A stretch of DNA of 64,000 nucleotides from the NCBI RefSeq assembly GCF_023065955.2, contig NW_026622930.1, positions 22,483,449 through 22,547,448 of the forward strand, given 5' to 3'. The notes below the pieces were generated by a model that saw only the letters and a program-made list of their open reading frames with translations, did not search any database and had not been told where the DNA came from. Of this stretch, positions 45,641-57,320 are shown in pieces; position 1 is the stretch's first letter; the number at the start of each line of letters is the position of its first letter. The position numbers and the translations under genes were made by a program. The DNA comes from Ursus arctos. Taxonomy: Eukaryota; Chordata; Mammalia; Carnivora; Ursidae.

Positions 45641-46844
45641 TGGAAAGCCAGAAATAGTCAATGAACAATTTTTTTTGCTGGAACTTTCATGAATAAAACA
45701 AGACTATAAAACTACCTATATCTCTGGGGGGAAAAATAAAGACACTAAGTTCAAAGACAAGGGCATGGTTTTGTTAAGAAAAAAATCACTTTTTTTCCCC
45801 TGCTGGTGTCTGGGGATGACTTGAGTTCCGTGCTGGGCTGGGATTCAGCACTTCTCTACTGAACTGCCATGGTCTCCACACCAGCCAGCCCCACCTTCTC
45901 TCACTAAAAAGTGTGCCCTGCATCTTTGCAATGGTTTTGCTTCTTTGCTCAAGCAAATTCAAGAGACAGCTTTCTATATGGTCCACCACCACTTTGTCCA
46001 CATCCCTGCTCCACCACCTCGAATCTCCTCCCCCTCCCCACACCCACACTGTAGTATCACTTCCTTACCAGGCTTAGCCCAAGCCCCAGTGGAGTCATTT
46101 CTCTGTCAACCCCAACAATAATTTTTTTCTCTTTTTTTCCTTTTCTTAAGGGCTCACCTTGAGAGGAAGTGCCTCCTTCAACTTGTCTAATGCTGACAGG
46201 TTAATAACTGGAATCTGACAAATGCTGGAAGAGACAGACGTGCTGCCCAAGGCCTGAAACACTTTTTCTTTTCTTGCCACTAACCCTTCCCCATCCCCAC
46301 CCACCAGCTATCTCCACCCTTTGCATCTGTGTGTAGTGTTAAAAATGCTCTTACAAATTTACTGCTATATATATTTGGGGGGAGACATCTCAAAAATGTC
46401 TGCCATTTCAGGAAATGTAATCCTTTAGGGACAGCTAATGATCATTTCTTTCAAAGTCTCTAGAACCCGGACATGTCCATGTGCCCACAGTTCTTTTCAC
46501 CAGCTTTGTAGTGAAATATAAATATATTCTGATGGCCAACATCACTCCTATTTTTGGAATTACATTAAAAGGAAAGATATCCTGTATGTATCCTTTTATG
46601 GTTATCTTGTTGCCATCTAAGTCCTTCCCTCCATGTAGACTGTCACAGACAAAAATGTATTTATGTACTGAAATTTTTTACGAAATGTGTGAAATAATGG
46701 TGAGAGATGTAGCATCGAGAACATATGAGAAACCTATAAATGCTATGTGAGATATGATATATGGGTGTGTGTGTGTGTGTGTGTATGAAAGAACAACCCT
46801 TTACAAACACACGTATCTACTTTATGACAAATGGTACTCAAATG
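45641..46844. other. Unassigned DNA
   Basis: No gene is seen. A (GT)n run lies at about 46764-46783. Frames at 45786-46049 and 46481-46750 are not recognised. Confidence 0.4.
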
Positions 46845-46960
46845 TAAACTCTAGGGCAGGGATCCCATTTGTCTTGTTTCCTGATATATCTTCAGTCCTT
46901 AGAAAAATACCTAGAACACAATAAACACACAATATTTTTTGACTGAATGTAAATCAGAAT
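46845..46960 (+). repeat. L2-class LINE 3' tail
   Basis: 'aaactctagggcagggatcccatttgtcttgtttcctgatatatcttcagtccttagaaaaatacctagaacacaataaacacacaatattttttgactgaatg' is an L2-style end (gagggcagggacc.tgtctgtcttgttc...cctagcacagtgcctggcacatagtaggtgctcaataaa..tttgttgaatg). Confidence 0.7.
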
Positions 46961-47889
46961 CTTCCAGTAAAGACATAAAAATTACCATCAAAAGCAATTT
47001 GTTCCTGTTCTCCAATAGGGATTATTATGAGGTCCAGTGCGACCGAGGTTTGCAGAAGTCTTTGGAAAGACATGGAGAAGAAAGGAAGGCAGACTGAGGA
47101 CAATAAACTGTGAGAATCACTACTGTCCACAACTCTTATCTTCCTAGTAACCATTACATTTCCAACCTGTCACATCTTTTGCTGTATCTTCATGAAGTAC
47201 TATGAAGACATAGGGATGTTGGAGTGAAAATGAAGTTCCCCCCAAACTTCCGTGACTATTGCTTGTGAATTGATAATTTCCTGATATGTCTAACCTGGCA
47301 TTCCTTTTAGAGACTCTTCACACCCCAGGGACACAAAACTAGGGCGGAAATAAGTAGGGATTACTCTATCAGCATTAGTGATCAAAACAATATTCCAGAA
47401 AGGATGCAGGTATCCTAGTTTTTAAAATTAAGTAGCCATTCCTTCTGGAACTGTGGCCAAGCCTCCACTTCCCTACCTCACAGGAGTCCTGAACATGCAA
47501 ACAGTAACTAAGCCAGAGCTTTACAACTACGATGTGTGTAATGGGGTCAGCCTGGCAGAACAAAATGCTGTAGCAATTTTGCATCCATTTCAGCCTAGAA
47601 ATGGAAGCTACAAAAGAGAAAGGGTGTGCAGGAGAGAGTAAGAGGTCTATAGGTGCCTCTGTAATGAACTCCCACAAAGAAAAGCTCTGCTCTGTGTCTC
47701 CTTCCATTAGTCAGCTACACTGTTTCTCTCACTTATGGAGGACTACTGCACCATTCCCTAGAGACACAAGGGCTGAGCTGGATGGCCCTTCCTTCTCCAA
47801 CTCAGTCTTCGATTTTGCAGAAGATAGGCTATTCACAAACACCTGGTTCTGAGAATCATGTCCCACAGCCACTCAATTTTGTGTTACTG
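46961..47889. other. Unassigned DNA
   Basis: Overlapping frames on both strands (110 codons minus, 47375-47707; 62-83 codons plus). None is recognised and no splice logic links them. Confidence 0.4.
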
Positions 47890-48135
47890 GAAGAAGCATC
47901 AGTTTGGTTGTTGAAGAACCTGTCCTCAAATCACAATTCAAGCAGTTATAACTTAGGTGACCTTGAGTATATTTCTTATGCTCTTTAACCTTTAGTTTCT
48001 ATAGGTGCATAATTGGTACAAAAACAGAATCTACCATATAGGCTTATATATATAAGATTGCATGCCAAGTACTTGTTCTGGCACTTAAAAAGTGCTCAAA
48101 AATGGCAGCTATGATTAGCAATATGATTATTACTA
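47890..48135 (+). mobile_element. MIR SINE
   Basis: 'agttataacttaggtgaccttgagtatatttcttatgctctttaacctttagtttctataggtgcataattgg' then 'gccaagtacttgttctggcacttaaaaagtgctcaaaaatggcagctatga' matches MIR order. Confidence 0.75.
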
Positions 48136-48841
48136 GTAACAAGGAAAATATACATGAAATGTTATCAAAGAAAACAATATATGGTGGCTTTCTGTAAAGT
48201 ACAAGACTCATAATTGTGAGAAGATAACATCTTCATATGATTTCTTTGACTGAAGCATAACACATCAGATTGCTCTCTAAGTTATATTGGACTGAGTTCT
48301 AGACAGAGAAATAACTTCACTTTTCTTAGGAATAATGGGACCTATTTCTCCCTGGCCAATCAAAACACTGGGTAATCACATAAGGGATGGTAAGTTTCTC
48401 TTTTGATTTTGCTAAATATCAGTGAATTCCTTGCATTGCTCTCAGAGGGCAGTTTCTGAACCATACATCTGTTTATACTTTCCTTCTTGAAAAAATAATC
48501 TTTTAGCATTTATACAAGTTACGAATGCCTAAAGGGGTAGAGAAACACTAATAATGTATTGACTGGTTTAAACAGAAGGGAGAAGGATTAGGGAAATATT
48601 CTCCCCATAGCGAACTGTCAAATGACGATTACCACTAACGGAAACAAGTCTCTCACTGTAAGGATCAGTTCTGTTTAATTAAATTAAAATTCAGGTACTG
48701 GTGGCTCATCCAGTTGCTACTTACTAGGCAGGTGGAAATCTAGGTTAGGACTCAAGAGTAATGCCAGATTTAAAGATGTACCTTTGGGAGTTACTTCCAC
48801 GAGGTTTGAGGTGAAGCTCTGAGAATGTCTGAGATTGACAA
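48136..48841. other. Unassigned DNA
   Basis: No recognised gene or repeat. Confidence 0.4.
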
Positions 48842-48845
48842 AAGT

Positions 48846-48935
48846 GAGGAGAGGAGAGGAGAGGAGAGGAGAGGAGAGGAGAGGAGAGGAGAGGAGAGGA
48901 GAGGGGAGGGGAGGGGAGGGGAGGGGAGGGGAGGG
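48846..48935 (+). repeat. (GAGGA)11(GAGGG)7 pentanucleotide array
   Basis: Eleven perfect GAGGA units (48846-48900) pass abruptly to seven perfect GAGGG units (48901-48935). The purine strand is G-quadruplex and triplex prone. The reverse frames (repeating L-S-S-P-L) are not proteins. Confidence 0.98.
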
Positions 48936-48967
48936 GCATTTTCTTTGGATCATGCCTGCATATAGAG

Positions 48968-49206
48968 CAGTGCCTCTCAAACTTGGCGCTATTCATACTT
49001 TGGGAAGGATAATTTTGTTGTTGTTTTAGGTGAGTTGTCCCATGCATTGTAGGACGTTTAGCAGCATTTTTCTACCAGATACCATTAGCAGCTGGTCCCC
49101 TCATACTTCTGTACCGCCACCCCCACTTATTTGTGATAATCAAAAATATCTCCAGACATTGCCAAAAATCCTCTGGAGGGCAAAGTCACCCTGGTTGAGA
49201 AACACT
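48968..49206 (-). mobile_element. MER20-type hAT fossil
   Basis: 'cagtgcctctcaaacttggcgctattcatactttgggaaggataatt', 'catgcattgtaggacgtttagcagcattttt', 'gccacccccacttatttgtgataatcaaaaatatctccagacattgcc' and 'gcaaagtcaccctggttgagaaacac' match a MER20-like element end to end. Opposite orientation to the copies at 16206 and 50083. Confidence 0.85.
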
Positions 49207-49317
49207 AAGGAGCAGAGGAAATAGAAAATGTGACCGAAAATGTCAATGGGTGTAAATAACAGGAAACTATGATCTCATGAAAGCCAAACTGAAGCACTCA
49301 GAAGAGAATAATTAAGG

Positions 49318-49505
49318 CCTGGCTTTTGGATTGGGATCCCCAGACCAGCAGCATGAACATCAACCAGGAACCCGTGAGAAGTGCAAATCTCAAGCCCCAC
49401 CCAGACCTACCAAATCAGAAACTCTGGGTGTACAGCCTAGAAATCTGTTTGAACAAGCCCTCCAGTAATTCTGACATACAATAAAGTTCAAGAACCATGG
49501 CTCAA
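49318..49505 (-). mobile_element. MER5A-type hAT fossil
   Basis: 'ggatccccagaccagcagcatgaacatcaaccaggaacccgtgagaagtgcaaatctcaagccccacccagacctaccaaatcagaaactctggg' and 'gaacaagccctccagtaattctgac...agttcaagaaccatgg' are the reverse complement of MER5A (ccatggttct-like end, cttgttaaa, ctggggcccc). Confidence 0.85.
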
Positions 49506-50082
49506 GAGCATCAAAAAGTGGCATGGAAGTAAAAAACAGATGAATTTAGGAAAAGTTCCATTAATTGGGATACTGGATTGTAGCATTTGGGGGACTACTT
49601 TTAGTAGTGATATGGAAAAAAGACAAATTGGGATGTGTTCCAGGAAGTGGGCAGTGAGGAGGTGGAGGCAGGCACTGAAGACTACTTTTCTAAGAAGTTA
49701 GTCGTGATGTGAAGAGAGAAAATATAGTAACTTTAAACCTTTGCATTGTCAAGAGACATTTTGATTTGCTCTCGGATAAAGGAGATGATCAATTCAACGG
49801 TCAGGAGAAAGAAGACCGTGAAGAGTTAGAGGCAGAAGATACAAAAGCAAGAGGGGATAATCGTGGAGGAATGTTTTCGTGCTGGACAACTGGTCACTCT
49901 GTTTCCTTACTCTTTGCTCACATGGCTGGGATGTTCAAAAGTTCCAGTGAACAATGAGACTCTCCACATCAGGCCGCCCCATCATACTGATATGGATTTG
50001 ATATAAAGAATAGGTATATTTACTATAAACATATAGAACTTCCTTCTAGTCAGCATGGGCTATGTCGTAACTTACCAATGAT
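49506..50082. other. Unassigned DNA
   Basis: Contains an 82-codon frame (49709-49957) with an acidic, low-complexity core. Not recognised. Confidence 0.4.
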
Positions 50083-50310
50083 TCTCAACCAGGGATGATT
50101 TTTGCCCATTTCCCCTTCTTGCCCAGGACAATAGGCAATGTCTGGTGACATTTTTTATTTTCACAAATGGATGGAGGTGCTACTGGCATCTCATGGGCAC
50201 AGGTCAAGGATGTCACTGAACATTTTACAATGCACAGGACAGCCCCTCACAGCAAAGAATTACCAGACCCAAAGTGTCAATACTACTGAGGCTGAGAAAC
50301 CCTGATCTAC
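50083..50310 (+). mobile_element. MER20-type hAT fossil
   Basis: 'gattctcaaccagggatgatttttgcccatttccccttcttgcccaggacaataggcaatgtctggtgacattttt', 'aggtgctactggcatctcatggg', 'aacattttacaatgcacaggacagcccctcacagcaaagaattaccagacccaaagtgtcaatactactgaggctgagaaaccctg'. Complete. Confidence 0.88.
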
Positions 50311-51929
50311 TGGGAACAACACATTTTATCACTTGGTTGTACTATGTAAATCTTATGGACATATGCCTAGCCTTTCCAGGTGGGGAATTTACATCTCAGT
50401 TCTACCTTTTGTCTCATCTTTTTCATCACTGCCATTCTACTTCAAAGGTTCACCTAGTAAGGCGTTAAATCCCATGATATTTCAGCTCAAGAAACCTACT
50501 TTTAACTCTATCACTGTGTACTTCAGCCTATATTTGGTCAATATGCTAACAGATATGCAAACCTACATACAACTGCTCACATTTCATTCACTTGAGGCCC
50601 ATAGGATACCTTTATCCAGAAAGTAAACTTTACAGAGTCCAGAGACTAGCCTGACTTTTTCCAAGTCACTACCTTCATGTTAGTTAAACTCTAAAACCCC
50701 AGATACATGAAGACAACATTTCCGAAAATGCTTATTTCACTTTTCTCTGGACACACAGTCTCTTGAGTAAGCCGACAAAGATGTCAGTTCTTTACATTAA
50801 TACCATGTCCTAGTTTATTCATTCGACGTTTCAAGAATCCAGACACATAACAGAGAATTCTGCCAAAAATTCCAGAAGGAAGGAACAGACAACAGTCTAT
50901 TTGTTTGAAAGATCCATTGTCTACATATTGCTGCCAACCAGGCTTCAAGACTGATGTACAACTGAATGAAAAATGTACCCTTCTCTCCTTCTCCCCCCAG
51001 TCCACTCCTACATGCGGAGATACTCTTAACTGCAACATGACAAGTAAGATAAAACAAAAGGAAAAAGAGAGGCCTACAAGCTTCCCAAAGAAGTGCTAGT
51101 TCTGCAAAGGGTTACTTTTTAAGCATCTTCTCTTGGAACATTTAAGATTAATGGTTATGCGTAGGAAGAAAGAATGTGTTGATATTTTAGTCACTTTTAT
51201 GTACTCAGCGTATTTTTTTAAAAATAAAATGATAAAATACCATAATTAAATGATTACTCAGAAGTGGACTATATTAGGTTTTGTTGGTATTGCTTAAAAT
51301 GGACTATAACTTCTTTGGGATTCTGATTTTGAAAGTTTTAAGTAGATAACTTAGTCATGCACATGCTGGACTCCACCACTTATGAAGAATGAGTTCTTGA
51401 GAATGCTGAGGACAGATTCTCTTGTATTTATTCCCTTCTCAAAAGGATTCTCATGGCTGCCCACTTTTTTTCTCCAAAGCTCTCCTTCTTTCTAATGTCC
51501 TTTTGAGCATTTTGGTTATGTAAGGAATTCTCCAGGTAGGTTCTTATATCTCAACACTTGTGAACTCAACTTTAAGCAGGGAGCGTAGCTCTAGAATTCA
51601 GGGCTGTGTGTAGTTAGCACCAGCAACAATCAGGCGCTAAGTGGTGAACGTGGCCCAGGTGAATCACAGCAACTGATGAAATTTCATGGTGGACAGTATT
51701 TGACATTTCAACTCACGATTTTTCTGATGGCTTCAAGAAAACTTAGATTAGCAGCCAAATTCTGTTTATCCCTATAGGGGCGAATTGCTTGCATTTATAT
51801 CAGTTCTTTCTTGCTTTTTTACCCATACTTGACTTCCTGCTCTGTTCCAGAGTTAACGGTTCTCATCCTTTCATATCCTTACTCCCTTCTTCCTCTTCCA
51901 TTCTCAATTTCCTTCATTACCTTTTTTTA
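50311..51929. other. Unassigned DNA
   Basis: No gene or confidently named repeat in about 1.6 kb. Overlapping frames near 50784-51099 on both strands are not recognised. Confidence 0.4.
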
Positions 51930-52085
51930 AAAGATAATTTTCAATTTACAGAAAAGTTAAAAAATATTACAGAGTTCCCAGATACCCTTTGCTCGTCTTC
52001 CCCATATGTTAGCATCTTACATAACCATAGAACAGTGATCAAAAACAGGAAGTTGACCTTAATGCAATACTATTAATTAAACTAC
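51930..52085 (-). repeat. Ancient LINE-1-like fragment, antisense
   Basis: 'aagataattttcaatttacagaaaagttaaaaaatattacagagttcccagatacccttt...ccatatgttagcatcttacataaccatagaacagtgatcaaaaacaggaagttgacctt' matches old LINE-1-associated text (cacaggaagttgcaaaaatagtacagagaggtccc...aacatcttacataactatag.acaatatcaaaaccaggaaattgac). Confidence 0.55.
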
Positions 52086-52119
52086 AGACCATACCGCTTG
52101 TCATCAAAACAACAAATGT

Positions 52120-52300
52120 GCAATCCGTTCATCCATTTAGCAAATATGTATTAAGCCCCTACTGTCTACTAAGCACCATTCTAAGTATTTGGAATGAATC
52201 AGTAAAGAAGTTAAAAACATCGGTGCCCTCATAGACCTTACATGCCAGCTGGTAGAAGGCAGTTAAGTCCATTCTGAAGGCAGCATTACTACTGAACATC
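52120..52300 (+). repeat. Old dispersed repeat ('ttgagcacctactatgtg' family)
   Basis: 'ttcatccatttagcaaatatgtattaagcccctactgtctactaagcaccattctaagtatttggaatgaatcagtaaagaag...tgccctcatagaccttacatgcc' is a clear copy of 'attcaacaaatatttattgagcacctactatgtgccaggcactgttctaggtgctgggga...gccctcatggagcttaca'. Confidence 0.65.
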
Positions 52301-53847
52301 ACTACAGATGATGCAAGAATGGATCTAGAGGGTACACAGGACAATCCTAGTTGAAAGTTGGCCTGTAGTTTCACTTGAGCTATCCCCCACATGTTCTTTG
52401 CAGTTCCATATTTGCATTAACTGTCCTAGAACTTTCAAAGTATTTTTCCTCTTGTCTGTGTTTGTTTCAAGAAAAGAGCTGTTTTCATATTTATTATTTT
52501 CCCTGAATTTCTTTTCCAGTTGTAACAAAACTGTGTAAATGAGAAAATGTAACATTATACCATCATTGTCTACTACAAGTACATTCTTTAAATCAACCCA
52601 CAAACATAATGCCAAATGAAAGAATGGTAGGGAAATTTTATTTTATACATCTTATTAGCCATACTGCCTGATTTTCAGAAGCTTTATATACCTTATTTCT
52701 TGTAGAAAACTATAGACTCATAGAAATTTGGCATAGCGTGCTTTTTGGCACTAGGAATGTGGACCAATGTTTATTTTCAAGATCAAGTTAACACTTATAT
52801 GTCCAATTGATATTTACAAACACATCTAGTAAGATCTTTAAACCCTCTTCAGAAAAAAAAAAAAAACAACCCTGAGGCTATATCATTTACTATTAAGAAT
52901 ATCAGGTACAATTGCTGAAATGCCCACTAGAAAAATATATAACATATGAAAGAGATAGACAGACAGACAGAGAAAGAAATTCTCAACAAATCTAGGTAGG
53001 GCTCTAAAGTCAGCAAGATCTCATCACAGATTGAACAAGGAGTTGCCAAATCCCCACAAGCTTGAGGAAAATCTATTTCAATTGTCATTTCTTTCATGCA
53101 TGGCATTAAAAGGAGGCTCTGCCAATATTCTGATCCTGAGTTACTCCTTGCCAAGTTTCTAAACCTTTCTGCTTCTGCTGAAGACATTTCCTTTATTCCC
53201 CAAGGCTTTTGGAGAACATTATTCCCAAACCTTTGCCTGCAGAACATACATAAAGAAAGAAATGCATCAGAAAGAGACACAGTTATCTAGTTATAGTAAG
53301 TTTGGTTAATAAGTCATCATCTCTGGGAAAACTAAAAGGGTTAATTATCTACAAACCTCATGGCAACCCCATACCCAGTTTAAATGTGCCACTGAACAGA
53401 CTCTATTAGGCTCAGTGGAAGCCACCACCCACTCTACACTGCTGTTAGTGCACAACAGAAAGGACTGGGTAATAAGTAGCCAACAGAGAAAAGCCCATCA
53501 AAATCAACATAACATTCACTGAGTATCTAATACGTAAAAGAATAGTGTCTTTAGACACTGAAATGAGTGTACTCTACCTGGAGAGAAACCGTCATGCTGC
53601 CCATCCTAACCAGTAGATTATTTCTGAGAGTGATTACAAGGGAAACAAGGGTACTTTGATGGTGCCAATTTCAACAACTCAGAGATCTCGTCTGTGTTTT
53701 ATTTATCCTAATATTAGTGCCTCCACATTAGTTCTCTCACACCAGGGTAAAGAATTTTCCCATTTTTCTTTCCTCTGTCCTCAATCACAAATTACCTCCC
53801 CTCCCCCAAAGTAGGAAATAAAAGTTGGTTTCCACACATCAAGTGAT
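52301..53847. other. Unassigned DNA
   Basis: Contains two fairly long minus-strand frames (52325-52615, TTG start; 52927-53280, GTG start). Neither is recognisable. An A17-type run lies near 52851-52866. No gene called. Confidence 0.4.
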
Positions 53848-53960
53848 TGTGTGTGTGTGTTTATAATCATATATTATAGTCAATATAATATATATAATTA
53901 TAATATATACAATATATAATTATATGTATAATCAAGATAATAATATGTATAGCATTATTG
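53848..53960. repeat. AT-rich palindromic low-complexity DNA
   Basis: A short GT run is followed by about 100 bp of almost pure A/T with many self-complementary words (atataattat, ataattatat). Possible cruciform or unwinding element. Confidence 0.88.
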
Positions 53961-54769
53961 TGCTATATTAAGCTAGAACAGAGAATGGATTCATTTTAGG
54001 GAAAATTTTATCCCATTTGGTGCCATTCAAAAAATACATTGTATTGCAATGTGACTATCATGAAGATTGGCATGTATTAGTCTCAATTTCAAGTTTCAGA
54101 CAGACTTCCTTAACGTTTGGAACTATAAGAGCAACTGTACCTTTCATAGCTATTACGTAACCTCTCCATTTGATGTCCTACACATTTGGCTAATATGTGG
54201 TTCTTTACTGAATGCTTTTCTATATCTGCCAGGTAGCAAAATCTGAGACCAGTATGGAAAAATATATTCTTGAAGCCCCAACATATTTATTGATGATGAA
54301 TGCATAACAAGACTATTTTCATTCTAGGCAAAAGAGAATTAATTTGTCTGTAATTCCATGAGTATTCATACAAAGTACTATTCTTGAAAATGGTTTGGAA
54401 AAAACAATACATGTAACCACACACATGCACACACATTCCTATCTCACAATATAGTGACCTATATCCACTATCACTTCCATATTCACAAATTCTAACACCT
54501 CATGCACAGTTCCCAAGATGGTCTTCAACCACAATGAAAATTAAATTATTGTTTTGTTTGCAATATAGGGAGAAGATATCATCCATATTTCATGATTTCC
54601 TTTGGCATGTTCATATTGGTTCTGACCAAAATAAAATATATTTGGCTCCAGGTGAGACTTAATCTTTTGTGATTTGGATTAGACAATCCAAGTCAAATAA
54701 AATATAAATGATAGTGTAATAAAACATATTTCTGTTTCTACTCCATTCCTCCCTATCTTAGAAAAGAAT
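53961..54769. other. Unassigned AT-rich DNA
   Basis: No recognised gene or repeat. Confidence 0.4.
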
Positions 54770-55500
54770 ATGACTATCCACTCAGCATCTCAAGTCAAAG
54801 TGTAGACATTCTCAACATCTCCCTTTCTGTTAATCCTCCCCCAACTCCCTATCCATGAACCATCAGCAAATTTTGCCAGCCCTACCTGAAAAATATACTT
54901 CCAACACACCACTCTTCTCCAATCTCCCTACTAAAAGCCTCCTAAGTACTTTTCCCTCTTCTTCTTTGTCCCCGTCTCCTATAATCCATTTTCCATTAAG
55001 TAGCTAGAATGACCTCTCAAAATATAAATCAGATTATGTCATTCTCTCAATTAAAACCCACCAATGTTTTCTACTGTTTTGAGAGTTACATCTTAATTGC
55101 TAATCACAGCCTTCGGTACTCTTCAGAGTCTGGATGGTGGCTACCATTTTGTTGATACCTTTTTTCTCACTGTGCTCCAAACACTGGCCCCTTAACTCTT
55201 TACCAAGCACCAACCCCCACCTCACAACCTCCAAGCCTCCACTTCAATGTTCCCAGAGAAGACCACACTATAAAAAGATTGCACCCAAGCCAATTATCAT
55301 CTATCACATCATCCTATTGATCTCCATTGCAGTGCTAGTAACAGCCCGTAATTACTTTATTTGCATACGTGTGCACTTCTATATTGTCAGACTCTCCCAT
55401 AAGAATGTAAGATCCTTTATGTCAAGGATGTGACTGGCTGTCCTCTGTATTTCAATGCCTGGCACAATGCATGTGTTCAAATAAACTGCTTGAGCTTCCA
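54770..55500 (+). repeat. L2-class LINE 3' region, longest in the window
   Basis: About 730 bp follow the old LINE 3' order: 'gcaaattttgccagccctacctgaaaaatata', 'ttccattaagtagctagaatgacctctcaaaatataaatcagattatgtcattc', 'aacccaccaatgttttctactg', 'cactgtgctccaaacactgg', 'cttcaatgttcccagagaag', 'gaatgtaagatcctttatgtcaaggatg' and 'ggcacaatgcatgtgttcaaataaactg'. The 99-codon frame inside is repeat-derived. Confidence 0.72.
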
Positions 55501-56864
55501 GTACATGAAAAAATATGAGTTGAAGGGATGAATTAATTCTCTCTCTTGGTTCCTTGGCATGGGAATAACCCTCATACTGACCTTAGAAAGTGGGTATACT
55601 CTGTTCTCTGCTTGCTAAGGACCTTAGTGCCCTCATCAGTAAAATAAGAAAATTGTATTAAATGATCTTTACAGTCTTTGAACCAAGGAGACCTCTTCAC
55701 TCGAATCAGCAGAAAAATAAACTATTAGTAGCAAAACCAGTCATGGAATACACTGTTCATCATTCTCCTTTTTTATTCATTAGTTAGTATACTTTTCTTT
55801 TACTTCCTATGTCTATATAAGGAAGCAACTGATTTATGTCTCTTTCCCTCACTAGCTAGTTGTCCATCCATCTATCTAAACAATTTCTATCCCTACCTAT
55901 CTACCTATCCATCATATATTTTTTTAATCACAGGTTAGAGAGTTAAGTTATAGACTTCAAGACACATTTTTATTTGGGAACAGATATAAAAATGCACTAT
56001 ATTAACTATTTCTGTTTGCTGATAAGAGCTCATCCCTATATACCTTCTTTTAAAGCCCCTGGATATTATGCATAAAGAGATTCTATTTGGTGAATTTTAA
56101 AAGCTTTTCAATTGTATTTATTAAAAGAATGCTCTTTAGGGTAAATTACAACATATGCTCAATTATGGGAAATTCCCTATGATATTTCCAAATTTAATGG
56201 CAACTTTATAAAGATGTTAAACATTTTAAAGTTTGTTTGTTTGTTTTCATTTTACTTACTGGAAATGGATAAATCCAGGACCATAGGCATGACAGATTAA
56301 GCAATCATGTGGCAATATCAAATAAAAATGCATGTTTTATAGTTTGATTTTTCTTTTTTAGCTCATGTTTTGGGTATGTTTGGCTTTTTCTCATATGGTT
56401 AACATTTTTCTTTCTTATAAATGTAAAACTCCTAGTTAGTATCTTCCTATAGGAATCAAAGAAAAGAAAACACATTTGAAGAATCTGGGCTTGGGTATAA
56501 GCAGTTCTTCTGGCTTATTCTCTTCCATTCCATTAAAAGGAAGAAATATTCCGAAGATAATATCTACACTCCCCAAATAGGTTCCCACTCCTGAGTTAGG
56601 TTTCAACCCAATTTATCTCTCCTCACCCCACTACCTGCAGTCATCCAGGGCCATTATTTTTGGAAGATTATGAACTATGACATCATTCACTAGTCACTCA
56701 CTAGTGCCCATCTAAAGATGAGAGATGTGAAGTGTACTACCTTCGAAGACACAGGAAAAGAAGGTCTATGGTGCCATACAGAAGGGAAAGAAAGGAGGTA
56801 AGAAGTCAGAAAATGGATGGGCTAATTCAAAGTGATTAAAACTATACAGAGAGCAGCTTGTGTC
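55501..56864. other. Unassigned AT-rich DNA
   Basis: A possible MIR scrap lies at 55625-55680 (ccctcatcagtaaaataag). A CTAT/CCAT-rich patch lies near 55864-55915. No gene. Confidence 0.4.
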
Positions 56865-56985
56865 CAAATGTTTATTTAGTAACTACTATGTGCTAATTTG
56901 GGGGTATATAGTGGTGATGAAGATAGAACTGACCCCTGTCCTTCAGGGGGCTTAAAATCCAGTATGCTAGAAAGAAAAAAGACAG
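56865..56985 (+). repeat. Old dispersed repeat ('ttgagcacctactatgtg' family)
   Basis: 'aatgtttatttagtaactactatgtgctaatttggggg...ctgacccctgtccttcagggggcttaaaatccagt' aligns with the family copies at 27985 and 52120. Confidence 0.5.
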
Positions 56986-56994
56986 GAAAGAAAA

Positions 56995-57055
56995 TATAAT
57001 AATAATAATAAGAGGAAGAGGAGGATGAAGAAGGAGGAGGAAAAAAAGAGAAAGG
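56995..57055 (+). repeat. (AAT)n plus GGA-rich purine tract
   Basis: A short (AAT)n run followed by gaggaagaggaggatgaagaaggagg-like purine. It produces S/Y-rich frames on the minus strand. Confidence 0.9.
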
Positions 57056-57099
57056 CCAGGGTAAAGACATGAACACACATGTTATCATTAGGAGGAAAG

Positions 57100-57318
57100 G
57101 ATTTATTTTAAATCTCGTGTCCTCCCCATTCTGAACCTGGCCCCTGGCATTGGGTGTATTCTCTGGTGCCCGTTACAACTGGAAACACGTTCCTCCGGTG
57201 TTTCTCGGATGCAGCCGTTTCTGTTAACTCCTCCTATGGCTTTAGCCCTTTAGCAACCTTCTCTTTCTCTTTATACTTGAGAGAAGGCTAACGTTTGCCC
57301 AGCTCTGCCTGAGAGCAG
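57100..57318 (+). other. CpG-retaining block with strong donor-like end (weak exon candidate)
   Basis: CpGs cluster (tctcgtg, gcccgtt, acacgttcctccgg, ctcggatgcagccg, taacg) in AT-rich surroundings. The block ends at gagcag|gtaaga (57318/57319), a near-consensus splice donor. This pattern would fit a first exon of a non-coding transcript, but no promoter motif, partner exon or frame was found. Confidence 0.15.
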
Positions 57319-57320
57319 GT

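Noticed and set aside
46764..46783. Short (GT)n run as a Z-DNA or regulatory feature
   Set aside because: Too short and ordinary to merit a separate claim.
48717..49047. Minus-strand frames rich in LSSPL repeats
   Set aside because: Translation of the GAGGA/GAGGG pentamer array, which is not a protein.
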